From positions 1-64,000 of the forward strand of contig CAWBKD010000005.1 of the NCBI GenBank assembly GCA_963789225.1: a DNA stretch of 64,000 nucleotides, given 5' to 3'. Positions 32,310 to 40,375 of the stretch are shown here, piece after piece. Numbering within the stretch: the stretch's first letter is position 1; the number at the start of each line of letters is the position of its first letter. A program made the translations under genes and the position numbers. Source of the DNA: Palsa-504 sp963789225. GTDB lineage: Bacteria; Actinomycetota; Actinomycetes; Streptosporangiales; Streptosporangiaceae. The notes beneath the pieces are model-generated. The model ran no database searches. It had not been told where the DNA came from and saw only the letters and a list, made by a program, of their open reading frames with translations.

Positions 32310-34229
32310 ATGGCCGGCTCGTTCGCCACCCGTTTCGCCGTGGTGCGCTCACGATATGGTCCTCTCGCCCTGGGCCTGGATCCCTCCGGCCCGGTTCTGG
32401 ATGCCTGGGGTATCGGGGACAGCCCGGACGGTGTCGACCGCTTCGCTGACACCGCGCTCGAGGCAGCCGCGGGGACCGTGGGCCTGGTCAAGCTCCAGGC
32501 GGCATTCTACGAACGTCATGGCTGGCAGGGGTTCAGGACGCTGCAGCGGCTGATCTCCGCAGCGCGCAGCGCAGGCCTGCTGGTCATCGTGGACGCCAAG
32601 CGGGGTGACGTGGGAACCACCAACGACGCCTACGCCGAGGCCTACCTGGGGGCCGACGCTCCCTTGGGAGCCGACGCCCTCACCGTCCATCCCTACCTCG
32701 GTGTGGGCGCCATGGGCACCCTGGTCTCCCGCGCCCAGCAGGCGGGAAGCTGCCTCCTCGTGGTGACCCGGTCCTCCAATCCCGAAGGCCGCGATATCCA
32801 GTCCGCCGCCGCCCCCAGCGGGCGCACGGTGGAACAGGATCTGATCGAGCGCGGTCCGGTGGACGGGACGTGCGTGAACACCGGGTGCGTGCCGTCTAAG
32901 GCGCTGCTGGCCGCCGCCGCTGCCCGGCACGACGCCGCCAGCCAGCTGTTCCCCGGGATCGCCACGCAGGCGGGCCCGGTGGGCATGCCGGCGCTGACGG
33001 GCGGGAAGGACGAGCTGGTCGCGGCGATGCGGGCATCGAAGTATGCGGACCTGGCCGCGGACTACGGCTGGGAGATCATCGCCGGGACGGCCCGGTTCGC
33101 GGGCGGCGCGGACGCGCCAGTGCTGGATATACTGCGCGGCGACGGCGGCACCACGACGGTCGAGGCCGGGCAGTACCTGGTGGCGACCGGGACGGCACCG
33201 TGGATACCGCCCGTCAGCGGGCTCGCCGGCGCCGGTTACCTGACCTCCACTACCGCGATGGAGCTGACCGAGCTGCCGGAGTCGCTCCTGGTGATCGGCG
33301 GGAACGCCGTCGGGCTGGAGCTAGCGCAGATGTTCGCCCGGCTCGGGGCTCAGGTCACGATCGCCGAGGCCCTAGACCGGCTCGCCCCGTTCGGCGAGCC
33401 CGAGGTCTCCGCCGCGATCGAGGACGCATTCGACGACGAGGGCATCGGGATCCTCACCGCCGCGACTGTCACGTCTGTGCGGGGGAGTGCCACCGGCCGT
33501 TCGGCAAAAATCGGGACGGCCGGCGGGCAGGACCGGGAGCTGGCGTACGGGCAGATCCTGGTCGCAGCCGGGCGCCGCCCGGTCACCGGCGGGCTCGGCC
33601 TGGACGCCGCCGGGGTGAAGATCGGCGGGCGCGGCGAGGTCGTCACCGATGAGTCCGGCCGGACGGCGAACCCGCGGATCTGGGCGGCGGGTGACGTGAC
33701 CGGCGGCCCACAGTTCGTCTACGTCGCCGCGGCCCAGGGATCCGCCACCGCCGCCAACGCTCTTTTTGGACGTCGTGTCGTTCTGGCTCAAGCCGTTCGG
33801 GTTCTTCGACAGGAACCCGGTTCCGCCGGACGGGCTGTGGATTACGCGACACTCCCCCGGGTCACCTTCACCAGCCCGGCGATCGCCTCGGCCGGCCTGA
33901 CCGAGGCCGAGCTCGTGCGGGCGGGGGTGGCGTGCGACTGCCGGGTGCTGCCGGCCTCGGCGGTGCCGCGCGCGATCGTCGCCCGGGACATCTGCGGGGT
34001 GTTCAAGCTGGTCGCCGAGGCCGGCACCGGGCGGGTCCGCGGCGTGCACGCCGTCGCCGCCGGCGCCGGGGAGATGATCACCGCGGCCTCCTACGCGATC
34101 CGCGCCGGAATGACCGTGACCGACCTGGCCCAGGCGTGGGCGCCCTACCTGACGATGTCCGAGGGCCTGCGGCTGGCCGCCCAGGCGTTCACCCGCGACG
34201 TGTCCCGGCTGTCGTGCTGCGCGGCCTGA
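32310..34229 (+). CDS. In-frame chimera: PyrF N-terminus fused to mercuric reductase MerA lacking its N-terminus
   Basis: A 639-residue frame. Residues 1 to about 177 are the actinobacterial orotidine-5-phosphate decarboxylase (RYGPLALGLDPSG, LVIVDAKRGDVGTTNDAYAEA, ALTVHPYLG, VVTRSSNPEG), without its last 100 or so residues. From about 178 it is MerA: redox pair GTCVNTGCVPSK, NAD site LLVIGGNAVGLELAQMFARLG, IWAAGDVTGGP, dimer domain LPRVTFTSPAIASAGLTEAE, and the C-terminal vicinal Cys (RLSCCAA). The first 35 or so residues of MerA with the FAD dinucleotide motif are gone, so neither enzyme should work normally. About 19 extra residues (RRVVLAQAVRVLRQEPGSA) interrupt the MerA dimer-domain boundary. 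merB follows at 34252. Confidence 0.88.
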   Translation: MAGSFATRFAVVRSRYGPLALGLDPSGPVLDAWGIGDSPDGVDRFADTALEAAAGTVGLVKLQAAFYERHGWQGFRTLQRLISAARSAGLLVIVDAKRGDVGTTNDAYAEAYLGADAPLGADALTVHPYLGVGAMGTLVSRAQQAGSCLLVVTRSSNPEGRDIQSAAAPSGRTVEQDLIERGPVDGTCVNTGCVPSKALLAAAAARHDAASQLFPGIATQAGPVGMPALTGGKDELVAAMRASKYADLAADYGWEIIAGTARFAGGADAPVLDILRGDGGTTTVEAGQYLVATGTAPWIPPVSGLAGAGYLTSTTAMELTELPESLLVIGGNAVGLELAQMFARLGAQVTIAEALDRLAPFGEPEVSAAIEDAFDDEGIGILTAATVTSVRGSATGRSAKIGTAGGQDRELAYGQILVAAGRRPVTGGLGLDAAGVKIGGRGEVVTDESGRTANPRIWAAGDVTGGPQFVYVAAAQGSATAANALFGRRVVLAQAVRVLRQEPGSAGRAVDYATLPRVTFTSPAIASAGLTEAELVRAGVACDCRVLPASAVPRAIVARDICGVFKLVAEAGTGRVRGVHAVAAGAGEMITAASYAIRAGMTVTDLAQAWAPYLTMSEGLRLAAQAFTRDVSRLSCCAA

Positions 34230-34251
34230 CCCAGCAGAAAGGGGAAACCCC

Positions 34252-34911
34252 ATGACCGACATGACCGATCTGACCCGGTTCACCGGCGGCAGCATCGCCG
34301 GCCGGCAGCAACGCCTGCCCGGCCCGCTGCGCGGCCTGCACCGCGCCGTGCTGCGCCGGTTCCTCGAGACAGGCGCGCCGCCGACCGCGCGGTGGCTGCG
34401 GCAGTCCGCCCTGGACGAAGGCCTGGACGCCGCAGCGCTGGACGAGCTGGCCGCTGCCGACGCCGTGCACGTGGCGAACGGGGTCGTGGCTGTCGCCTAC
34501 CCGTTCTCCGGAACCCCCACCCCGCACCGGGTCGAACTGGACGGCCTGCCCGCGGTGTACGCGATGTGCGCCATCGACGCGCTCGGCCTGCCCGCCATGG
34601 CCGGCCGGGACGGCGGGATCACCTCCGCCGACCCGCACGACGGCACGCCCATCTCGGTGTTGGCCCGTGACGGCACCTGGTTCTGGACCCCGGCCTCGGC
34701 GGTCGTCGTCGCGGCGCGCGCCACCGACTGCGGCACCGAGTGCAGCTCGTTCGAGGTCATGTGCCCGAATACCGTCTTTTCCGCCAGCCGCGAGTCCGCG
34801 CAGGCCTACCTGGCCGGCCGCCGCGACCTCGACGGCGAGGTCCTCGGTCAGGACACCGCCGTCGAACGCGGCCGACTCAACTTCGGGACCCTGCTCACCG
34901 GCCCGGCTTGA
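34252..34911 (+). CDS. merB: Organomercurial lyase MerB
   Basis: A 219-residue protein, 22 bases after the MerA chimera, with AGAAAGGGG before the ATG. It shows the MerB layout: N-terminal helix-turn-helix-like part, then YAMCAIDALGLPA with the active-site Cys and Asp, and MCPNTVFSAS with the second catalytic Cys, followed by DTAVERGRLNFGTLL. MerB cleaves carbon-mercury bonds and passes Hg2+ to MerA, which here is truncated. No MerR or mercury transport gene is seen nearby. Confidence 0.85.
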   Translation: MTDMTDLTRFTGGSIAGRQQRLPGPLRGLHRAVLRRFLETGAPPTARWLRQSALDEGLDAAALDELAAADAVHVANGVVAVAYPFSGTPTPHRVELDGLPAVYAMCAIDALGLPAMAGRDGGITSADPHDGTPISVLARDGTWFWTPASAVVVAARATDCGTECSSFEVMCPNTVFSASRESAQAYLAGRRDLDGEVLGQDTAVERGRLNFGTLLTGPA

Positions 34912-35001
34912 CCGGCCGTTCATCAGGAGGAACAGCACATGCTCACGTCATGATGCGTACTGCCTTCCGGTGTTGGTGGTCAACATGCTCGGGGTGTGCG
35001 G

Positions 35002-35820
35002 TCAGTAGGCGCCGAGCGTGCCGCGCACCTTGGTGATGCGTTCCAGTACGCGGAAGACGATGATGCCGGCGGCCAGGTAGGCGGCGGCGGTGACAGCCAG
35101 CCAGACCAGGCCGCCGGTTCCCCACGGGCCGGTGACGCCGCGGTGGCCGAGCATCACGCCGTACAGGCTGGCCACCGAGCTGGTGACCGGGAACACGCGG
35201 CCCAGGCCCGCGAACCAGCCCGGCACGGTGAGCAGCGGCAGCGCCGAGATCGCGAAGATCATGACCAGCAACAAGATGGTGTCCTGCAGCAGCGCGATCC
35301 GCTTCCACAGCAGGGTCATCCCGGCCATGATCAGCGAGTACCCGATGCCGGTCACCATGAGGAACACCGCCGGCACCAGCGCGGCGGCGGTCCAGTGGAA
35401 GTGCAGTGTGACGAACGCGCTGACCAGGCCGTAGACGACGCCCATCAGGACGAGCGTCTCGAGGATCGCCGCGGCCAGCCGCCCGGCGGCGGCGACCAGC
35501 CAGGACGGCAGCGGGGACAGGTAGACCTGCTCGATCGTCCCCGCCTGGATCTCACCGAGCAGCCGCCAGAACAGCTTGACCCCCTGGAAGAAGAAGAACA
35601 TGGCCGGGAGGAACGCAACCATCAGCACCGAGATGCGGTGGCTGTTCAGCGTCCACCCCAGGTGCCCGGCGGCGATCTGGTGCCCGCTGCCGAGCATCGG
35701 CCCGAGCAGCAGGATGAAGATAACGAAGAACGGCAGCTCCATGGCGATCTGCAGCTTCTCCGACCAGGCGAACAGCAGCCCCTTGCGGACCTCGTTGCCC
35801 AGTGCGGTCAGGAATTTCAT
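35002..35820 (-). CDS. ABC-2 type exporter permease, second subunit
   Basis: A 272-residue membrane protein from ATG 35820 (one-base overlap with the preceding gene, TGATG). About six helices are seen, for example LQIAMELPFFVIFILLLGPM, ISVLMVAFLPAMFFFFQG, ILETLVLMGVVYGLVSAFV, LVPAVFLMVTGIGYSLIMAG, LVWLAVTAAAYLAAGIIVF, with the ABC-2 motif FWRLLGEIQAGTIEQVYLSPLP. Together with the next permease and the ATPase it forms a drug or lipid exporter. Confidence 0.85.
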   Translation of the reverse strand: MKFLTALGNEVRKGLLFAWSEKLQIAMELPFFVIFILLLGPMLGSGHQIAAGHLGWTLNSHRISVLMVAFLPAMFFFFQGVKLFWRLLGEIQAGTIEQVYLSPLPSWLVAAAGRLAAAILETLVLMGVVYGLVSAFVTLHFHWTAAALVPAVFLMVTGIGYSLIMAGMTLLWKRIALLQDTILLLVMIFAISALPLLTVPGWFAGLGRVFPVTSSVASLYGVMLGHRGVTGPWGTGGLVWLAVTAAAYLAAGIIVFRVLERITKVRGTLGAY

Positions 35821-36650
35821 CACGCTGACAGCCCCCCTTCGTGCCGTGCCCGGCGCACCGTGTGCAGGTAGGCGGCCCAGCCCAGGCCGGCCAGGCCCAC
35901 GACATGGACCAGCAGCCACGGCAGCGTCCCGTCGGTCCAGGCCGTGCCGAGCCCGCGCCCGGCCAGCGTGGTGTTCAGCACCTCGGTGCCGAGAGCGGTG
36001 GGCACGAACCTGGCGAAGACCTCGACCGCGTGCGGGAACAGCGTGATCGGGATGAACATGCCGCCGAAGAACATGACCGCCATGTTGAACACGTGCACGA
36101 CCGCGCCGATGGAGGCGACCCGCAGCGTCAGCGCGGTCATCAGCAGACCGTAGCCGAGCCCGTCGGCGATGGTCAGCGCCAGCGGCACCAGCGCGTCCGG
36201 CCGGATCACCCAGTGCGGCCCATACCCGAAGCCGAACGCGATCACCAGCACGATCGCCGGGATCAGCCCTTCCACCGCGAGGGCGGCCAGCCTGCCAGCC
36301 ACCAGCAGGGACGCCGGGGCGGGGGACAGGTGCGCATGCTCCAGGGTGCCGCCGTTGACCTCCTCGGCGATCCCGCCGCTGCCCTGCAGCGCCGCGGTCG
36401 ACGCGACCGCGTAGGCGAACAGCCCCGGCAGGGTCAGCGCCAGCACCGGCAGGACCAGGTGCCCGCCGCCGATGAAGAACTGGATCATGAGGTACAGGAA
36501 TCCGTTCAGCACGATCGCGGTGATCGTGATGGCGCGGTGCCGCCACATCAGCCGCAGTCCCTTGCCTGCCTCGTTGGCGAAGGCGCGCAGCGCGAACCCT
36601 CGCGGGGCGGGCACCGGCGCCGCGGTACGGGGAACAGTGATCGCGCTCAT
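35820..36650 (-). CDS. ABC-2 type exporter permease, first subunit
   Basis: A 276-residue membrane protein with the same plan as its partner: cytoplasmic N-terminus, about six helices, and the ABC-2 coupling segment GIAEEVNGGTLEHAHLSPAPASLLVAG. It overlaps the ATPase gene by 4 bases and the second permease by 1 base, so the three are one translationally coupled unit. Confidence 0.85.
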   Translation of the reverse strand: MSAITVPRTAAPVPAPRGFALRAFANEAGKGLRLMWRHRAITITAIVLNGFLYLMIQFFIGGGHLVLPVLALTLPGLFAYAVASTAALQGSGGIAEEVNGGTLEHAHLSPAPASLLVAGRLAALAVEGLIPAIVLVIAFGFGYGPHWVIRPDALVPLALTIADGLGYGLLMTALTLRVASIGAVVHVFNMAVMFFGGMFIPITLFPHAVEVFARFVPTALGTEVLNTTLAGRGLGTAWTDGTLPWLLVHVVGLAGLGWAAYLHTVRRARHEGGLSA

Positions 36651-37666
36651 GCCGCCTGCCCCGCTTTCGCGTCCGCCGCCGGGGGAACCCGCGTCCCGGC
36701 GCCGATGAGCCGCAGGAAGATCTCCTCCAGGTCGGGCTGGGCCTGGGTGACCGACAGCAGCGGGATCTCCCTGGCGCGGAGCTCGCCGAGGAAGTCGAAA
36801 AGCCGCCCCTGGTCCGCGTCGCGGAGCACCACCCGGGTCGTCCCCGCATCCGCGTCGGCCCGAGCCCCGGCCGGCAGCGCCCCCGCGAAGCCGTTCAGCA
36901 TCCCGGCGACCCGCACCTCGAACCGGTCCTCGGCGAACTGGGACAGCAGCTCAGCCGCGGGCAGGTCCGCGATGATCCTCCCGTCCCTGATCACCGCGAT
37001 CCGGTGAGCCAGTTCCTGGACGATCGCGAGCTGGTGGGTGGTCAGCACGATCGTCTTGCCCTCGTCGGCGGCCAGGTGGGCGATCCAGTCCTTGACGGTG
37101 CGGGCGGCCTCGACGTCCAGGCCGATGGTGGGCTCGTCCAGCAGCAGGATCGGCGGACCGGTGATCAGCGCGGCGGCGATCGCCACCTTCTGCTGCATGC
37201 CGCGGGAGTAGGACCCGACGGTCTCGGTCCGCCGCTCCCACAGGCCCAGGTCGGTCAGCAGCTGCTCGGCGCGCGGCTGGGTCTCGTGGGCGCTCAGCCC
37301 CTTGAGCCGGCCGAAGTACATCAGGTTCTGCCAGGCGGTCAGCGGCCAGTACACGTTGCGGGAACCCTCCAGCACCGCGCCGATCTGCCGGACCGCGTCG
37401 GCGCGCCGCTTTCCCACGTCGTAGCCGTTGAGCCGGATCGTCCCGGCGGTGGGCAGGATCAGCCCGCACGCCATCTTGATCGTGGTGGTCTTGCCCGCGC
37501 CGTTCGGCCCGAGCAGCCCGATCACCTGCCCATGCGGCACGCTCAGCGTGACGCCGTTCACCGCGATGAGCCAGTCCTTGCCCCTGCGGTATCGCTTGGT
37601 CAGGCCGGACAGCTCGATCGCCGGCCGTCCGTCCGGCGCGCCGTCGCCTCGTCGGCCATCCACCAT
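36647..37666 (-). CDS. ABC exporter ATPase (drug-resistance type)
   Basis: A 339-residue ATPase: Walker A LGPNGAGKTTT, Q-loop region AVLEGSRNVYWPLTAWQNL, signature YSRGMQQKVAIA (a common SRGM variant), Walker B ILLLDEPTIGLDVEAARTV, His in VLTTHQLAIVQ, and a C-terminal extension typical of DrrA-like exporters. It drives the two ABC-2 permeases. A TetR gene lies divergently upstream and is the likely regulator. Confidence 0.9.
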   Translation of the reverse strand: MVDGRRGDGAPDGRPAIELSGLTKRYRRGKDWLIAVNGVTLSVPHGQVIGLLGPNGAGKTTTIKMACGLILPTAGTIRLNGYDVGKRRADAVRQIGAVLEGSRNVYWPLTAWQNLMYFGRLKGLSAHETQPRAEQLLTDLGLWERRTETVGSYSRGMQQKVAIAAALITGPPILLLDEPTIGLDVEAARTVKDWIAHLAADEGKTIVLTTHQLAIVQELAHRIAVIRDGRIIADLPAAELLSQFAEDRFEVRVAGMLNGFAGALPAGARADADAGTTRVVLRDADQGRLFDFLGELRAREIPLLSVTQAQPDLEEIFLRLIGAGTRVPPAADAKAGQAA

Positions 37667-37690
37667 GCGACCTCCTTATCGCTCTGCCTT

Positions 37691-37725
37691 ATACTGTAAG
37701 CTTTATGTTTACGATAGGCTTTATG
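37691..37725. promoter_or_regulatory. AT-rich divergent control region with repeated GCTTTATG
   Basis: Between the ATPase start and the TetR start lies a low-GC block (TTATACTGTAAGC, TTTATGTTTACGATAGG). GCTTTATG occurs at 37700-37707 and 37718-37725, 18 bases apart, and TATACTGTAA faces TTTACGATA as an imperfect inverted repeat. It probably contains both promoters and the TetR operator. Confidence 0.5.
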
Positions 37726-37763
37726 CCGAAAGCTTGCAATTGAAGAACCGACCGGAGGGAACC

Positions 37764-38540
37764 ATGGCCCCACGGGCAAGGGCGGCGCGCACCACCGCGA
37801 GCGAGCCGGGGAACGGCATGCCGGCCGCGGGCGACCCCGCGGTGGCGGCTTCCGCGGAAACCGCGGATCACGGCGTGCCGCGCCCCCGGCTGACCAGGGA
37901 GAAGGTGCTGCGGGCGGCGCTGGAGTTCGTCGACGCGAACGGGCTGGCCGCGCTGTCCATGCACAAGCTGGGCGCCGAGCTCGGCGTGCAGGGCATGTCG
38001 CTGTACAGCCACGTGGAGAACAAGGACGCGCTGCTCGACGGCATCGTCGAGGCCATGTCCTGGGAGGCGCAGCCGCCGCCCGCGGAGGGCACCGGCTGGC
38101 GGGACGCGCTGCGCCACCTGGCCGCCGAGATCCGCGGCATGATCCGCCGCCACCCGGCCGCCGCGCCGCTGCTGGCCAGCCGGCCGGTCATGCCGACCCG
38201 GCGGCTCGAACAGCTCGACGGCTACACCGGGCTGCTGATGCGGGCCGGGTTCACCGAGGACCGGGCGATGGACGTGCTCCGCACGGTGTACATGTACGCG
38301 CACGGGTACGCGCTGGCCGAGGCGTGCCTCACCGCCTCCGCCGGGTACGGTCCCTGGCCCGCGGATGAACTGTCCCAGATGCGCCGGGTCACCGAGATGG
38401 TGCCCCGCGACGCGCCCGACCACCTGCTCCGGCTGGCCATACTGTTCTGCGGCCGCCGCGACATGGACGAGCAGTTCAACCTCGGCATCGAGCTGATGAT
38501 CCGCGGCCTCGACGGCACGGACGGCGAGCCAGGCTGCTGA
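37764..38540 (+). CDS. TetR-family regulator (TetR_C-like), divergent from an ABC exporter
   Basis: A 258-residue regulator from ATG 37764 (GGAGGG upstream). After a 45-residue disordered lead comes the helix-turn-helix (REKVLRAALEFVDANGLAALSMHKLGAELGVQGMSLYSHVENKDALLDGIVEAM), and a C-terminal domain of the tetracycline-repressor type (RHPAAAPLLASRPVMPTRRLEQLDGY). It probably represses the divergent exporter until a drug binds. The 3' end (FNLGIELMIRGLDG) occurs a second time as a gene scrap at 43938-44100. Confidence 0.88.
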   Translation: MAPRARAARTTASEPGNGMPAAGDPAVAASAETADHGVPRPRLTREKVLRAALEFVDANGLAALSMHKLGAELGVQGMSLYSHVENKDALLDGIVEAMSWEAQPPPAEGTGWRDALRHLAAEIRGMIRRHPAAAPLLASRPVMPTRRLEQLDGYTGLLMRAGFTEDRAMDVLRTVYMYAHGYALAEACLTASAGYGPWPADELSQMRRVTEMVPRDAPDHLLRLAILFCGRRDMDEQFNLGIELMIRGLDGTDGEPGC

Positions 38541-38569
38541 TGCCGGCCTGAGGTGCCGGAGCCGGCATC
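38539..38569 (+). terminator. Terminator hairpin at the end of the TetR gene
   Basis: GATGCCGGC (38539-38547) pairs perfectly with GCCGGCATC (38561-38569), overlapping the stop codon. No U-run. A decayed version of the same region follows the tetR scrap at 44 kb. Confidence 0.55.
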
Positions 38570-38638
38570 CGCCGCCATCGGCAGCGGGACGCCGCCCGCC
38601 GCAGTGCTGGCTCCGGCTCGCGCCTGAGCGTACTGCCC

Positions 38639-38687
38639 TTGACACGGGTACTTGGCGCTCATTAAAATGACTGGATAGTCAGTCATT
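38639..38687 (+). promoter_or_regulatory. Sigma70-like promoter overlapped by a TetR palindrome
   Basis: TTGACA (38639-38644) and TAAAAT (38663-38668) are 18 bases apart. The palindrome AATGACT...AGTCATT (38666-38687, 8-base centre) overlaps the -10 element. The downstream operon contains a TetR gene, so autorepression by occluding the promoter is the natural reading. Confidence 0.65.
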
Positions 38688-38726
38688 ATAGCGGACGGTT
38701 GGGTATCCAGGCGAGTGAGGCGGGAC

Positions 38727-39206
38727 ATGAGCGTTTTCCGCGACCAGGAACAGATCTCCGCCGTCCGGCTGCCGGAATCCGGGGCGGGCCGTGTTCCGCC
38801 GGCCGCCTCCAGGCCAGGTGCCGGGCGGATCGCGGCGCGTTATGTCAGTGTCACCGGCCCCGTGCCGCGCGGCCCGGCCGGGGTGCTGGTCGCGGTGGCG
38901 TCCTTCGCCGTGGCGGGCGCGGTGGGCGGGCGCGCCGGGCTGGCCGTGGCGAGCGGGTACGTGGCGGTCATCGGCACGTACTGCCTGCTGAACTTCCTGC
39001 ACTGCCGGGAGACCCACTGCGGCGTCACCGGGCCGGGTTTCCTCTTGGCGGCCGCGGTCGGCTTCGGCGCCGCGCTGGTGCCCGGACCGGCCCTGTCCTG
39101 GTACCGGACGAGTACGGAAGCGGTAATCTTCCTGGCGATCCTGGCCGCCGGCTACGCCCTGGAACGGGCGGTCGCGGCGCGCACCGGCCGCCGGGTCCTG
39201 CGATAG
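38727..39206 (+). CDS. Small membrane protein of unknown function
   Basis: A 159-residue protein from ATG 38727. The N-terminal 45 residues are soluble; then four predicted helices (GVLVAVASFAVAGAVGG, LAVASGYVAVIGTYCLLNFL, GPGFLLAAAVGFGAALVPG, AVIFLAILAAGYAL) with a HCRETHC motif between helices 2 and 3. That Cys/His pair may be a metal or redox site, but this is speculation. It is the first gene after the palindromic promoter and 11 bases before the TetR gene, so it is the likely co-regulated product. Confidence 0.6.
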   Translation: MSVFRDQEQISAVRLPESGAGRVPPAASRPGAGRIAARYVSVTGPVPRGPAGVLVAVASFAVAGAVGGRAGLAVASGYVAVIGTYCLLNFLHCRETHCGVTGPGFLLAAAVGFGAALVPGPALSWYRTSTEAVIFLAILAAGYALERAVAARTGRRVLR

Positions 39207-39217
39207 AGGAACGCCCA

Positions 39218-39871
39218 ATGCCCAAGATCGCCGAGGAGGCGCGCGCCGCGCGCCGGGACCAGATCATCGCCGCCGCGGCGGAGTGCTTCGCCACGTCCGG
39301 CTATCACGTCACCACGATGGCCGATATCGCGGAGGCGGCCAGGGTGTCCAAGGGAACCCCCTACCTGTACTTCCCCGGGAAGGAAGCGCTGTTCATCGCG
39401 CTGTACGAGGAGTGGGACTGCGGCCTGGCCGCCCGGGTCAACGTAGCGGCCGGGGGGCTGCGCGAGCCCGCGCGCGGGTCCCCGCGCGCCGTCCTGGCTG
39501 CGGTGGCGTCGGCCATCGCCGCCCACGTGCTGGACAACCCGCGGGCCTGCCGGGTGCTCATGGAGGCCACCACGCTTGCCGCTTATGAGCCCGCGATCGC
39601 CGCCAAGGTCCGGGCCGCCAGCGCCGTAACCCACGATCAGCTTACCGGCCTGTTCCAGTCCGGCATCGCCGCCGGGCAGTGGCCGCCGGGAACCGACCCG
39701 GCGTTGCAGGCGCGTCTGTTTGTCGCGGGCCTGTACGGGCTGATGGCCCAGTGGCACACCGCGCCCGGCTCGTTCTCCCTGGAAACCGCGATGGCCGCGC
39801 TGGCGGGCACCGAGAGGGCAGGCTCCGGCGGAGACCGGGCCGGTGCAGGCAGGAAAGGAGCCGATCCATGA
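39218..39871 (+). CDS. TetR-family regulator
   Basis: A 217-residue regulator from ATG 39218 after AGAGGA. Helix-turn-helix: RRDQIIAAAAECFATSGYHVTTMADIAEAARVSKGTPYLYFPGKEALFIALYEEW. The C-terminal helical domain is full length (AIAAHVLDNPRACRVLMEATTLAAYEP, then ARLFVAGLYGLMAQW). It follows the membrane protein gene and overlaps the DUF1707 gene by 4 bases. The palindrome at 38666-38687 is its probable operator. Confidence 0.88.
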   Translation: MPKIAEEARAARRDQIIAAAAECFATSGYHVTTMADIAEAARVSKGTPYLYFPGKEALFIALYEEWDCGLAARVNVAAGGLREPARGSPRAVLAAVASAIAAHVLDNPRACRVLMEATTLAAYEPAIAAKVRAASAVTHDQLTGLFQSGIAAGQWPPGTDPALQARLFVAGLYGLMAQWHTAPGSFSLETAMAALAGTERAGSGGDRAGAGRKGADP

Positions 39872-40365
39872 GCCAAACCCAAGTCGTATCCGGCGAACCG
39901 CCCGTCCGCGCGTCGGACGCCGAGCGGGGTCAGGCCACCGAGATCCTCCGCGCCGGTTACGCTGAGGGGCGGCTGAGCCGGGCCGAACTCGACGAGCGGC
40001 TCGGCGCGGCCTACGCCGCGAAGACCCGCGCGGACCTGCGCGACCTGACCAGCGACCTGCCCGGCGCTACCTCAGCGCCGACCGCACGCGACCTATCGGT
40101 GACCGCGACCGTGCCCCTCGTGGATACAGAATCCGGAACCGGCATGGGTCCGGACCGTTGCCTTCTGCTGTGCCTGCTGTTCGCGTTCCCGCCGGCCGGG
40201 ATTATCTACTGGATCCTCACCACCCGCAACTGGCCGTCCCGGACCGGGCCAGGACCTGCACCCGGACCCACCACGACCGCTGATCAGGTACCGGAACCCG
40301 CTGCGCCCGGCGCAGGTGACCGCGTCCGCCGGGAGATCGGGGTGGATGTGTCGCCGGCGTTCTGA
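39868..40365 (+). CDS. DUF1707 (SHOCT-like) membrane protein
   Basis: A 165-residue protein. Residues 13-65 are DUF1707: VRASDAERGQATEILRAGYAEGRLSRAELDERLGAAYAAKTRADLRDLTSDLPG. One or two membrane helices follow (CLLLCLLFAFPPAGIIYWIL, about 100-120) and then a Pro-rich tail. DUF1707 domains are common at the N-terminus of actinobacterial membrane and signalling proteins; their function is unknown. Coupled by a 4-base overlap to the TetR gene. Confidence 0.8.
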   Translation: MSQTQVVSGEPPVRASDAERGQATEILRAGYAEGRLSRAELDERLGAAYAAKTRADLRDLTSDLPGATSAPTARDLSVTATVPLVDTESGTGMGPDRCLLLCLLFAFPPAGIIYWILTTRNWPSRTGPGPAPGPTTTADQVPEPAAPGAGDRVRREIGVDVSPAF

Positions 40366-40375
40366 TATTTGGCGC

